From contig NZ_JAFFJA010000027.1 in assembly GCF_021991635.1 (NCBI RefSeq), positions 1 to 40,627 on the forward strand: a DNA stretch of 40,627 nt, in the 5' to 3' direction. This document shows positions 7,737 through 15,191 of this stretch, one piece after another. Made by a program: the position numbers and the translations under genes. This DNA is from Tepidanaerobacter sp. GT38 (GTDB taxonomy: Bacteria > Bacillota > Thermosediminibacteria > Thermosediminibacterales > Tepidanaerobacteraceae). Position 1 is the stretch's first letter. Each line of letters opens with the position of its first letter. The notes beneath the pieces are model-generated. The model saw nothing but the letters and a program-made list of their open reading frames with translations, searched no databases and had not been told where the DNA came from.

Positions 7737-9161
7737 TTAATTTTCTTTTATCGCGTCTAACTTCTTCAATAGTTCTGCAAATTCCTGTTTTCCTTCTGAA
7801 AACTCTCGAACATCCCTTCCTATAATGGCATTTGCATCATCTCTTGTATATTGCACAAGGTAATCACTTTTGCCGTCTGTCAAATTAAAGTTTATATAAT
7901 CTACATTGCCTATAAGGGAAAACATGATAATCGCATTTTTCTCAAAAAGGGACTGATCTAAAGTTTGAGCATAGTAGTTTATCGTCTGGGTATCAGTCAT
8001 TAAATAAACCGTAACAGCGTAGGGAACGCTATCCGTATAAAGTTCAAAGTGGTCGTAACTCACTTTTTCAGGAAAAGCCAGCAGATATATGATATTTCCT
8101 ACCTTTGGCGCATTTCCCACATATTCCGTTTTATACTTTAAAAATTTTTCAGCGACAGCCAAGGACGAGTCTCTATTAAATTGTTTGAAAAAGGATACAG
8201 TGTTTGAAAAAACATTTCCTCGGCCATTCTCATTGGGATTTGTCATCAGTACAACCGAGACTACAGCTACTAAAATGGCAGCAATAAATACTTTCCAAAG
8301 TAGGGGCTTTTTGAAATTGAGCACATTTTTAATGCGCGCTTTTACATTGCTTTCTCCAAAGGTTAGGGGCATTAAAATTCCCGATTGTTTTACTGAAAGA
8401 GAAAGCAAAGAATTTGAATAGCAGGCTCTTATATCCTCCTTTGACTCTATTAGGACTCTTTCATCACAGGACATCTCCATATCTTTAGACATGAGGAAAA
8501 AGCAGTACCATATGAGAGGGTTAAACCAATGAAGGACTACCGCCAGGAATGCCAGTGGTTTTATTATATGGTCCTTGCGCTTGATGTGCACTTGCTCGTG
8601 TTTTAGTATATAATCCAGCTCATTCTGCGCAAGGCCTGTCGGTATAAAAATTTTAGGCCGAATAAATCCAAAGACAAAAGGAGTATTTATCCTATCAGTT
8701 TCATATATATTCTCTTTGTATAGCGTTGCAGTTGAAAGGCGCAAGCTGAGTTTAAAATATGATGATATGCTGTAACACAATAATACCGCAATACCTATCA
8801 GCCATACGGCTGTGGCTAATTCCATAATACCCGTTTTATTTAAACTTGCTATAGAATCCGCAAAAGGCACTGAAGGGTTTACGGAATGATTTAATGCATT
8901 GTCTATATTTTCAACGCTAAATTGCAAGTCAGGATTTATTGAATTTGCAATACTGTAAGGTATAGGGCTTTCAGCGGGCACCAAACTCAAAGGACTTTCA
9001 ATGGAAACAGGGCAAACAAGCCGAAACCACACTACCGCCCAAAGCATATAGGAAAAAACTTTTGGTAACTTTTTAAGCAGCATGCGGATAAATATAACAA
9101 CTAAAGCCACATAGCTTGCAGTCAGGCTCATATTGAACACCGTAACAAACAATCGGCTCAT
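7737..9161 (-). CDS. BlaR1/MecR1-like M56 membrane metallopeptidase with DUF4825-like tail
   Basis: A 474-residue membrane protein that probably senses a cell-envelope signal and triggers loss of the BlaI-type repressor encoded just upstream. It has membrane helices at about 8-28, 36-50, 113-132, 203-225 and 288-306, and the zinc motif HEQVH at 188-192 on the cytoplasmic loop. BlaR1 proper carries an extracellular penicillin-binding domain; here the extracellular tail (about 310-474) is unrelated and resembles the DUF4825 domain often fused to clostridial M56 peptidases. Thus a beta-lactam signal cannot be assumed. Its start overlaps the repressor stop by 4 bases. No beta-lactamase gene is adjacent, so the regulated targets may be the pair itself or genes elsewhere. 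Confidence 0.87.
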   Translation of the reverse strand: MSRLFVTVFNMSLTASYVALVVIFIRMLLKKLPKVFSYMLWAVVWFRLVCPVSIESPLSLVPAESPIPYSIANSINPDLQFSVENIDNALNHSVNPSVPFADSIASLNKTGIMELATAVWLIGIAVLLCYSISSYFKLSLRLSTATLYKENIYETDRINTPFVFGFIRPKIFIPTGLAQNELDYILKHEQVHIKRKDHIIKPLAFLAVVLHWFNPLIWYCFFLMSKDMEMSCDERVLIESKEDIRACYSNSLLSLSVKQSGILMPLTFGESNVKARIKNVLNFKKPLLWKVFIAAILVAVVSVVLMTNPNENGRGNVFSNTVSFFKQFNRDSSLAVAEKFLKYKTEYVGNAPKVGNIIYLLAFPEKVSYDHFELYTDSVPYAVTVYLMTDTQTINYYAQTLDQSLFEKNAIIMFSLIGNVDYINFNLTDGKSDYLVQYTRDDANAIIGRDVREFSEGKQEFAELLKKLDAIKEN

Positions 9162-9517
9162 TTGGTAGCCTCCTCAATCAATTTTTGAAGCTCTTGAGCT
9201 TCACTTTTTGATAGTTTCCTACCTTGTAGAAATGTAGCTAAAAAAACAGGTAGAGAGCCTTCAAATTTTTCCTCCAATAGCGTTTCACTTTCGTATTTTC
9301 GAACTTGATCCCGCTTTACCAAGGCAGTAACTGTAGCATTTTCGTTTTGTAAGATTCCTCTATTAGACAGCTTTCTTATCATGGTGTATGTAGTAGACTT
9401 TTTCCATCCCAGTTTTTTTTGGCAAATTCTAGTTAATTCTGTAGAGTTTATTGGCTCAAGTTCCCAAATAATATCCATCAATTTGTATTCTGCGTCAAAG
9501 AGTTTTAAATCTTTCAT
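9158..9517 (-). CDS. BlaI/MecI/CopY-family transcriptional repressor
   Basis: A 119-residue winged-helix repressor that binds palindromic operators as a dimer and is inactivated by cleavage in systems with an M56 sensor. The recognition region is NSTELTRICQKKLGWKKSTTYT split over residues 26-50, and RKLSNRGIL follows; the C-terminal helices dimerise. The open frame extends to a GTG at 9523, but GGGAGG (9529-9524) touches that codon directly and lies 6 bases from ATG 9517, which I take as the start. Two operator-like dyads lie immediately upstream, one over the promoter, implying autorepression. Co-transcribed with the M56 peptidase. Confidence 0.9.
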   Translation of the reverse strand: MKDLKLFDAEYKLMDIIWELEPINSTELTRICQKKLGWKKSTTYTMIRKLSNRGILQNENATVTALVKRDQVRKYESETLLEEKFEGSLPVFLATFLQGRKLSKSEAQELQKLIEEATK

Positions 9518-9530
9518 GAACACCCTCCCG

Positions 9531-9592
9531 TAGGTTTATTATAATAAACCTTATTCGATATTTAGTTTATCGCAGTAAACCTATTTTGTCAA
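9531..9592 (-). promoter_or_regulatory. Promoter and twin operators of the repressor-peptidase operon
   Basis: A consensus -35 TTGACA (9592-9587), 17-base spacer and -10-like TAAACT (9569-9564) point leftward. A perfect 18-bp palindrome GGTTTATTATAATAAACC sits at 9533-9550, and a second dyad with AGGTTTA/TAAACT arms occupies 9564-9583, inside the promoter spacer and -10. The shared GTTTA half-sites suggest two repressor dimers. Confidence 0.72.
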
Positions 9593-9614
9593 CAACTTTC
9601 GTGTTTAATAACGC

Positions 9615-9642
9615 AAAAGGGACGTAAGATGTTCACGTCCCT
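9615..9642 (-). terminator. Possible terminator after the AIM24-like gene
   Basis: On the minus strand AGGGACGT (9642-9635) pairs perfectly with ACGTCCCT (9625-9618) over a 9-base loop and is followed by a short TTTT. It lies about 80 bases past the AIM24-type gene's stop. The weak T-run limits confidence. Confidence 0.5.
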
Positions 9643-9724
9643 CTGTAATACCAATACAATAAATATATTATTAATTATATCGAATACCTTTAATCTTTTT
9701 CTATTACTTATTCTAACACACGTA

Positions 9725-10408
9725 TCAATCCGAACTACTTGGAATAAAAGGTATAATCCTGGCTGCCAAGTTTGCAACAGGCATGGACTGAAGCCATACT
9801 TTTCCCGGCCCTTGGAGTGTTGCCAAAAATAAGCCTTCGCCTCCGAAAAAGATATTTCTAAAGCCTTTTACCATTTCAATGTCAAAGTCCACACTGGGTT
9901 CGTAAATTGCCACATGTCCCGGGTCAACTTTTATTTTTTCGCCGGGCTCCAATTGATACTCTACAGATTCACCGTCAATCTCAAGGAAACACCAGCCTGG
10001 TCCTGTTAGTTTTTGCAGTATAAAGCCTTCCCCTCCAAATAAACCTGCCCCTAACCTCTTTTTCAGGTAAGCCGAAAGTTTTACGCTGCGCTCAGCACAC
10101 AGAAAAGCTTCCTTTTGGCATATAATATACTGGCCGGCTTCCAGATATATGGGAACTATTTTCCCTGGAAATGACGAGGAGAAGGCTATGAAGCCCGATG
10201 ACTTTTTCATGGTATATGTTGTCATAAAAAGGCTTTCTCCTGCCAGTGTCCTGGCAATTCCCCCTAATATGCCGCCTTCCATATTAGTCTTCATTTCAAA
10301 GCCTTCGCTCATCCAAGCCATACCACCGGTTTCCGTAAAGACACTTTCTCCCTCTTCTAAAGTTAAGATTACAACAGGTAGCGTATCTCCTCTAAGCTCG
10401 TATTTCAC
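9725..10408 (-). CDS. AIM24/TIGR00266 family protein
   Basis: A glycine-rich, soluble beta-sheet protein of the TIGR00266 (AIM24) family, whose molecular function is not established. Recognisable features are VFTETGGMAWMS near the start, GGILGGIARTLAGESLF with TTYT following, GEGFILQKLTGPG in the middle and the late FGGEGLFLATLQGPGKVWLQ motif. The frame extends to 10447, but AAGGGG (10421-10416) lies 7 bases from the GTG at 10408, giving a protein of 227 residues starting MKYELRGDT, which fits family members. It is a lone gene between the repressor operon and a divergent plus-strand gene. Nothing here ties it to a pathway. Confidence 0.88.
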   Translation of the reverse strand: MKYELRGDTLPVVILTLEEGESVFTETGGMAWMSEGFEMKTNMEGGILGGIARTLAGESLFMTTYTMKKSSGFIAFSSSFPGKIVPIYLEAGQYIICQKEAFLCAERSVKLSAYLKKRLGAGLFGGEGFILQKLTGPGWCFLEIDGESVEYQLEPGEKIKVDPGHVAIYEPSVDFDIEMVKGFRNIFFGGEGLFLATLQGPGKVWLQSMPVANLAARIIPFIPSSSD

Positions 10409-10682
10409 AAGATCACCCCTTGCTGATTTATATTTTAATAATAGCACATAACAAGGGGTAGATAAATATTTTGTGTAAATTTATGAAAATAGCTACAACA
10501 ACATCATGGTTTTTAATCCGGTATATTTCCCCATCACCAAAGACAGACTTTCCCGCATATGGTAAATAGCATATAGTTAATTTACCTGCATTGCCGATAC
10601 ATCGTTACACTAGTTAAGGAAACCCCAAAAAAAAATTGAATATAATGATATTATAACAACATTTTTAAAGGGAGAGGAAAAA

Positions 10683-11213
10683 ATGAGCATTGCTATAGCT
10701 GTTTCCGCACAAGGGTATGGAGATGAACCAGCTTTTGACTACAGGGCTGAAATGACAGGCCATACAATTATCAAACCTAGCACAGGGCAAGAATTTCTAG
10801 AAATGTTGGCAGACTTGACTAAAACGAGAGGACCTATTTTTTTAATGAAAGTGTTTAGCCATTCTTATCCGCGAGGAATAATCATGTCAAATTGGAGCGG
10901 GTTTTACGATGAGCCGGGGCCTCAAGATACAAAAAAAGCCGCTTATTTAAGCGACTTGGCTGACAGAATTCAAAAAGGAATTATCAGATTTACGCCTGAC
11001 TCGCAAATTCTGTTGTTTGGCTGTGACCTGGGCACTTTTTCTAGGAAACTTTCTGCTGTTACAGGAGGTACTGTGGTTGGATCTGATGGTGGAACTTATC
11101 CCGAAATTTGGGGCAATCGAGAAACCGGCGTGTTTCTAACCACCGACAGCTGGCTTGTCTTTAAAAATGGCAGCTTAGCCTATAGCGCAGGCAAACGATA
11201 CAGGGCGTGGTAG
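10683..11213 (+). CDS. Unrecognised protein with a caspase-like His/Cys pattern
   Basis: A 176-residue protein I cannot assign to a named family. It alternates predicted beta strands and helices. Two local motifs resemble the catalytic segments of clan CD (caspase/C80-like) peptidase folds: a hydrophobic strand leading to a histidine (IFLMKVFSHSYPRG, His at about residue 59) and a second strand leading to a cysteine with glycine (SQILLFGCDLG, Cys about 114), followed by GGTVVGSDGG, similar to the region after the cysteine in domains of the DUF4347 type found in large adhesins and toxins. It has no signal peptide or membrane helix. GGGAGAGG precedes ATG 10683. It lies alone between divergent and convergent genes. 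Catalytic activity is inference only. Confidence 0.55.
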   Translation: MSIAIAVSAQGYGDEPAFDYRAEMTGHTIIKPSTGQEFLEMLADLTKTRGPIFLMKVFSHSYPRGIIMSNWSGFYDEPGPQDTKKAAYLSDLADRIQKGIIRFTPDSQILLFGCDLGTFSRKLSAVTGGTVVGSDGGTYPEIWGNRETGVFLTTDSWLVFKNGSLAYSAGKRYRAW

Positions 11214-11216
11214 CCA

Positions 11217-12332
11217 CTATTTTTTACCTTTACCTAATAACACCGTCCTCATTGGCGTCTTATCGACAATATAGCAGAATAAATATGAAAGCATAATGGT
11301 AAGCATAAATATTAGAATCAAATGAAAAATTCGGGTGGTGTAGGTGCCATATATTAGGCCTACGATTTGTTTTACTACTGTCAGCACTTGTGGATGTACA
11401 AAGAAAATTCCATAAGAGTACCTTGATATGGCTGTAAAAAACTTTGCAGTTTTGTCCCGTCTCATTGCCTTTTGAGCAAGGATAAATGCTAAAGGAATGG
11501 CAACAACCGAATTAATCAAAACCGTAGGTCTGGTTGATGTGTATACACCTAAGTGAGCTTGTCCGTATGTCAAAAATCCCATGTAAGCCTCCAGTATTAC
11601 CAGCAATGTAGTAATAATATATAATAACGCAATTCGAAATTTATTCAGTTTTATTTCTTTAAGTTTTTCCCAGTTTTGCGCTACTATGCCCCCCAGTATG
11701 AAATAAAAATACCAACCAATAAGGTTTACATTGTAATATTTTTGCAGCAAGTCTATTGCATATATGCCGGTCATAACCATAAAATGGCGAAAATAAACGC
11801 TTAAAATGAGAAACAGTAAAAAGTTTGCTGCTATGGCTTTGCTCGGTTTGATTATTTTCACTATTGGGTTAATTAAAATGGGAAATGCGGCATATAATTG
11901 CACAATCATCATTACAAACCATATGGGTGTATGTATATTTTCTTTAAATGTCCAATTTATGTAAGATAAAAACGCGTCTTTAAAAGGTAGACCTATAAAA
12001 TGAAAAGATGGATTAAATATGTCCCTTAAAATCATGTAGATAAAACTCCATACCAGATATGGTACAAAAACTGTATAAAATCTACGCAAATAAAAGTCTT
12101 TCAATTTAAGCTGATTCTTTTGACCGTATTTGTAAAAAAGGCCAAATCCTGATACAAAAACAAATAAAGGCAGGCAAATCCGGGACCATTGATTGAGTAA
12201 GAGACCCAAATGAAAGACATTGCTATCTACTCTGCTGTAGGCCACATATGCTGCAGAAACATGAAGAATGACCACCAAAAGAATAGCCGATGCCCTTATA
12301 AAATCTAATTCCACTACTCTAGGTCTAGCCAT
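11217..12332 (-). CDS. Acyltransferase 3 family membrane protein
   Basis: A 371-residue integral membrane O-acyltransferase of the Acyl_transf_3/OafA-IcaC type, which acylates cell-surface sugars or lipids. The N-terminal signature ELDFIRASAILLVVILHVS contains the arginine and the catalytic-type histidine of the family at the end of the first helix, and about ten membrane helices follow with the PIWFVMMIVQLYA and SYGIFFVHP motifs. It starts at ATG 12332 behind AGGAGGAG, 13 bases after thiN. The acceptor substrate is unknown, since no polysaccharide genes are adjacent. It is probably cotranscribed with thiN. Convergent with the gene at 10683; only 3 bases separate the stops. Confidence 0.86.
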   Translation of the reverse strand: MARPRVVELDFIRASAILLVVILHVSAAYVAYSRVDSNVFHLGLLLNQWSRICLPLFVFVSGFGLFYKYGQKNQLKLKDFYLRRFYTVFVPYLVWSFIYMILRDIFNPSFHFIGLPFKDAFLSYINWTFKENIHTPIWFVMMIVQLYAAFPILINPIVKIIKPSKAIAANFLLFLILSVYFRHFMVMTGIYAIDLLQKYYNVNLIGWYFYFILGGIVAQNWEKLKEIKLNKFRIALLYIITTLLVILEAYMGFLTYGQAHLGVYTSTRPTVLINSVVAIPLAFILAQKAMRRDKTAKFFTAISRYSYGIFFVHPQVLTVVKQIVGLIYGTYTTRIFHLILIFMLTIMLSYLFCYIVDKTPMRTVLLGKGKK

Positions 12333-12345
12333 ACTTCTCCTCCTT

Positions 12346-12984
12346 CTAGGTTTGTGTCCACTTAACTGCCAACAGCAATCCCTGCTTTATTGAAATTTTA
12401 GCTACATTTCCTAAAAAAACGTTGCTTATACCACGGGCAGGTCCCATCAAAAGGGTTTCGCCTTTTAAAGGATAGTATAAACCTTCAGTCTCTACACCTA
12501 TGGCTTCAGAAGTTATGGGAATAAGCGATAAAATATCTCCCTTTTTACCGCTGACTTCCGTCACCTTGTCTATTAAAAACATCTCCCATTTTTCACCGGC
12601 AAGTTTTAAATCAAGCCCCTGTCTTTTAAAATTGACCATCAAATAAATATTCGCTAGGCTGTGGTCAGGCCTGTCTCCAAGTCCGCCCAAAAGTATTACT
12701 TCACGGACCCCTTTTGAAAGCGCTATATCTATAGCCAATTCGGTATCTGTGTAGTCCTTTTCCGAAGGATAAGTGTGCTTTTCTATACCCAGCTTTTGTA
12801 CCTTTGCTGCAGCTTCGGGGCTAATGGAATCCATGTCTCCGACAAGCAGATCCGGTATAATTCCCATGTTAAATGCATGTTCTATGCCGCTATCGGCACA
12901 TATGATCAAGCTGCTTTCACATAAATATTTTTTAACTTTATCATAGTTTTCGATTTTGCCACCTGCTAAAACAACTGCCTTCAT
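12346..12984 (-). CDS. thiN: Thiamine pyrophosphokinase
   Basis: Transfers pyrophosphate from ATP to thiamine, giving the active cofactor thiamine diphosphate. The 212-residue length and motifs are standard: ICADSGIEHA (28-37), PDLLVGDMDS (44-53), the substrate-binding SEKDYTDTELAI (74-85) and GGLGDRPDHSLANI (100-113). ATG 12984 lies behind GGAGG. A promoter with extended -10 is visible at 13018-13026. It precedes the acyltransferase gene with no clear functional link. No thiamine-pyrophosphate riboswitch motif was seen upstream, as expected for a salvage kinase that is often constitutive. Confidence 0.93.
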   Translation of the reverse strand: MKAVVLAGGKIENYDKVKKYLCESSLIICADSGIEHAFNMGIIPDLLVGDMDSISPEAAAKVQKLGIEKHTYPSEKDYTDTELAIDIALSKGVREVILLGGLGDRPDHSLANIYLMVNFKRQGLDLKLAGEKWEMFLIDKVTEVSGKKGDILSLIPITSEAIGVETEGLYYPLKGETLLMGPARGISNVFLGNVAKISIKQGLLLAVKWTQT

Positions 12985-13017
12985 AGTAGTCCTCCAAACA
13001 TCTTATAAGCTGTCTTT

Positions 13018-13026
13018 ATTATACCA
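13018..13026 (-). promoter_or_regulatory. Extended -10 promoter upstream of thiN
   Basis: On the minus strand TGGTATAAT (13026-13018) matches the extended -10 consensus TGnTATAAT. No good -35 is present, which extended -10 promoters tolerate. The predicted start is about 25 bases before the thiN ATG. Confidence 0.55.
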
Positions 13027-13110
13027 TTAAAAATACTTTTGGAGGTGTTTTTTATAGTAATCTCAAAGTCTGACATTCAACATGCTGTTTAAGCTTTGTC
13101 CAAAGAGTTT

Positions 13111-13797
13111 TTATTCTAACTTAGACAGCGAAAAGCGGGACCAGGGCGGCCGTTTTGGCGGCGAAGCAGAAAACTCCACCTTTTTCCTTAATGTAGGATG
13201 TTCAAAGGATATTTTGTAAGCCCACAAAGCTATTTGGCTGAATTTATCTTTAAATCCTCCATATCGCTGGTCGCCCAGGATAGGGAAACCTATTTTTGAA
13301 AGCTGAACTCGTATTTGGTGGGGTCTCCCGGTCTGAAGATTTATTTTTACAAGACTGTAGGGATGGGCATAGCTTATTACTTCGTAATCCAAAACTGCTT
13401 CTTTAGCCCCCTTTACTCCTTTATCAACCGCTGCAACTTTGCCGGTCTTTTCATCTTTTAATAAATAGTGAATCAAAGTATCCTTTTGCTTTGTTGGCAA
13501 GCCGCGAATCACCGCTATGTAAGTTTTTTCAAATACTTTTCTTCTGATCTGGTCCGAAAGTCTTGACGCAGCCTTGGAGGTTTTAGCAAAGACCATGACC
13601 CCTCCCACCGGCCTATCTAAACGATGGACAAGACCAAGATATACATTTCCTGGCTTATTGTAGCGCTGTTTTAAGTCCTGTTTTAAAATAGTGAGCAAAT
13701 CCGGATCCCCAGTTTGGTCACCTTGCGACAATAGGTTGGGCGGTTTTACGACTACTAGCAAATGGTTGTCTTCATATAGTATATCTAGGGTATTCAT
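13111..13797 (-). CDS. RluA-family pseudouridine synthase
   Basis: Converts specific uridines in rRNA or tRNA to pseudouridine. The catalytic motif HRLDRPVGGVMVFAK starts near residue 58, with the catalytic aspartate D61, followed by the LKINLQTGRPHQIRVQ-type motif near 155-175 (here VKINLQTGRPHQIRVQLS). At 228 residues it is a short form without an N-terminal S4 domain, as in the RluA/YqcB-like branch, so the exact target cannot be told from sequence. The frame has ATG at 13803 and 13797; AAGGAG (13809-13804) touches the first and stands 6 bases from the second, so ATG 13797 is chosen. It runs toward thiN with a 126-base gap that contains a separate promoter. Confidence 0.9.
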   Translation of the reverse strand: MNTLDILYEDNHLLVVVKPPNLLSQGDQTGDPDLLTILKQDLKQRYNKPGNVYLGLVHRLDRPVGGVMVFAKTSKAASRLSDQIRRKVFEKTYIAVIRGLPTKQKDTLIHYLLKDEKTGKVAAVDKGVKGAKEAVLDYEVISYAHPYSLVKINLQTGRPHQIRVQLSKIGFPILGDQRYGGFKDKFSQIALWAYKISFEHPTLRKKVEFSASPPKRPPWSRFSLSKLE

Positions 13798-13924
13798 AAT
13801 CATCTCCTTGACTGTTTTGTTCTATGTTATATTGATTCTACCATTTACAATAAAAAAATCCAAACTCAAAACGAATCCCTGCTTTTATCAAAATAAAACA
13901 AATAGAATTTCTTCTTTTTTCTCA

Positions 13925-13953
13925 TTGAATGCTGAAATATTATCTGATATAAT
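13925..13953 (+). promoter_or_regulatory. Promoter of the nifU-like gene
   Basis: TTGAAT (13925-13930), a 17-base spacer and TATAAT (13948-13953) with an upstream TG (13945-13946) form a strong sigma-A promoter with extended -10, about 35 bases before the start codon's leader. Confidence 0.75.
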
Positions 13954-13997
13954 GGGAATGATTTTAAATAAGAAAGTATTGAAGGGAGTTGTATTTT

Positions 13998-14225
13998 TTG
14001 AAGGAAAAAGTTGAAGCTACTTTAAATAAAATTCGCCCTGCTTTGCAAGCAGACGGCGGAGATGTTGAATTGGTTGAAGTAGATGAAGCAAACGGTATAG
14101 TCAAAGTCAGACTTACCGGTGCCTGTGGAGGTTGCCCCTTTGCAACTATGACTTTAAAAAACGGCATCGAAGAAGCGCTAAAACAGGAAGTGCCGGAAGT
14201 AAAAGAAGTTCAGCAGGTATTCTAA
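13998..14225 (+). CDS. NifU C-terminal-domain iron-sulfur scaffold/carrier protein
   Basis: A 75-residue Nfu-type protein that carries and delivers iron-sulfur clusters to apoproteins. It consists solely of the NifU C-terminal domain, with [17 protein letters not shown] and the cluster-binding CGGC at residues 43-46 ([17 protein letters not shown]). The frame opens at TTG 13989, but AAGGGAG (13982-13988) touches that codon and lies 9 bases before TTG 13998, which yields the typical N-terminus [16 protein letters not shown]. It is monocistronic behind a strong promoter, without suf or isc genes nearby. Identification is secure; the precise client proteins are unknown. Confidence 0.93.
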   Translation: MKEKVEATLNKIRPALQADGGDVELVEVDEANGIVKVRLTGACGGCPFATMTLKNGIEEALKQEVPEVKEVQQVF

Positions 14226-14226
14226 A

Positions 14227-14257
14227 TTTACAACTTATATAAAAGGAAGCATATAAT
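14227..14257 (+). promoter_or_regulatory. Possible promoter immediately after nifU
   Basis: TTTACA (14227-14232; 5 of 6 to consensus) and TATAAT (14252-14257) are separated by 19 bases, longer than ideal. It overlaps the 8-bp inverted repeat TTTACAAC/GTTGTAAA (14227-14234 and 14258-14265). Confidence 0.35.
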
Positions 14258-14263
14258 GTTGTA

Positions 14264-14382
14264 AAGGCAAAACAGATTGTCTGCTCTAGCCCTATAAGGG
14301 CATTTACTGGCAGAGCCAAAAGGGCTCTCTAAAATATTCGCCAACCCATATTTTTAAACGACCCCAAAGGGGTCATTTTTTC
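14264..14382 (+). ncRNA. Candidate small structured RNA between nifU and cobC
   Basis: If the promoter at 14227-14257 is real, a transcript of about 119 bases would run to the terminator at 14360-14382. It contains hairpin GCCCT/AGGGC (14289-14301), hairpin AGAGCC/GGCTCT (14312-14328), and an alternative pairing of GCTCT (14283-14287) with AGAGC (14312-14316) that would exclude the second hairpin. No open frame fits. It does not match 6S, SRP or tmRNA cores that I know. It may equally be just the nifU 3' untranslated region. Confidence 0.3.
14360..14382 (+). terminator. Intrinsic terminator (nifU unit or candidate RNA)
   Basis: GACCCC (14360-14365), loop AAA, GGGGTC (14369-14374), then ATTTTTTCTT. 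A compact, GC-rich stem with a plus-strand T-run. The stretch from here to cobC (14383-14566) shows no supportable gene. Confidence 0.85.
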
Positions 14383-14566
14383 TTATGTTATTCTCTATAA
14401 TTACTCCCTTCCATTTTTGCCAATTCTCTGCCATAACTGCTTCTTCAAGAATCTTCCCTCTACATTTTTCTTCATGTCCAAAAACATCTTGTAAGGAACA
14501 GCAAATGGCAGAAGATGTATTTGTCTTTCTTAGCATTTTACAAAGAGTTGTAGTTTACATATTCCA

Positions 14567-15187
14567 CTATAAATGATAAGTATTGTTTACTGTTACTATG
14601 AAGGCATTGCTTTCTGCCAGTTCTTTTTGCCCATCATATTCAATGATGGTAAGGGATGTATTGCTTATTTTAAACTTCCAGAAAAAATCCTTTTTTAGAT
14701 TCAGCAGCACCGATAGTACTGCTCTGATTGGGCCAGCATGACTTACTACGAGTATTCGACTTCCTGGGTGCTTTTTTGCTGTTTCCATTAAAAATTTAGA
14801 AGCCCTCTGGCAAAGTTCCGATAGCGTTTCTCCCTCAGGGGGCTTTTTATTATAAGGGTCGGCCTGCCACTCTTTGTATTCCTGAGGCCACTTTTGTATG
14901 ATTTCATCATAGGTCATGCCTTCCCATATTCCAAAGCTCAATTCACGCATCAGTGGAGCTGTCAAAACTTTGAGGCCATGATACTTTGCTATGATTTCTG
15001 CCGTCTCTACAGTTCTGCTGAGGTCGCTTGCATAAATCACATTAATGTTTTCATCTTTAAGTCTTTCTGACAGGACTCTGGCCTGTGCTCTCCCTTCTTC
15101 ATTTAAGGGCACATCCGATTGCCCCTGATATCTGCGCTCTCTATTCCAAATGGTTTCACCGTGCCGCACTAAAAAAAACCTTGCCAA
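14567..15187 (-). CDS. cobC: Alpha-ribazole phosphatase / histidine phosphatase
   Basis: Removes the phosphate from alpha-ribazole phosphate (or adenosylcobalamin phosphate) in the last steps of nucleotide loop assembly. The 206-residue histidine-phosphatase fold shows the phosphohistidine motif LVRHGETIWN (6-15, H9), the RELSFGIWEGMTYDEI acid region and the second histidine in VVSHAGP (about 150). By sequence alone it could be another phosphoglycerate-mutase-like phosphatase, but its position, 4 bases after cobS in a B12-riboswitch operon, supports CobC. It starts with TTG at 15187 behind GGGTGA, which overlaps the cobS stop. It is the last gene of the salvage operon; I see no clear terminator after it. 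Confidence 0.85.
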   Translation of the reverse strand: MARFFLVRHGETIWNRERRYQGQSDVPLNEEGRAQARVLSERLKDENINVIYASDLSRTVETAEIIAKYHGLKVLTAPLMRELSFGIWEGMTYDEIIQKWPQEYKEWQADPYNKKPPEGETLSELCQRASKFLMETAKKHPGSRILVVSHAGPIRAVLSVLLNLKKDFFWKFKISNTSLTIIEYDGQKELAESNAFIVTVNNTYHL

Positions 15188-15191
15188 AATA

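Noticed and set aside
9589-9832. Small frames on both strands between the repressor promoter and the AIM24-like gene
   Set aside because: They overlap the promoter, a hairpin or the AIM24-like gene and lack translation signals.
12985-13110. Possible thiamine-pyrophosphate riboswitch before thiN
   Set aside because: The CTGAGA and ACCTGA-type conserved blocks are not present; the gap is short and has only an ordinary promoter.
14354-14536. Minus-strand frame of 60 codons after cobC
   Set aside because: No convincing ribosome binding site, no family resemblance, and its end runs through the nifU terminator stem. It could be a small gene, but support is too thin.
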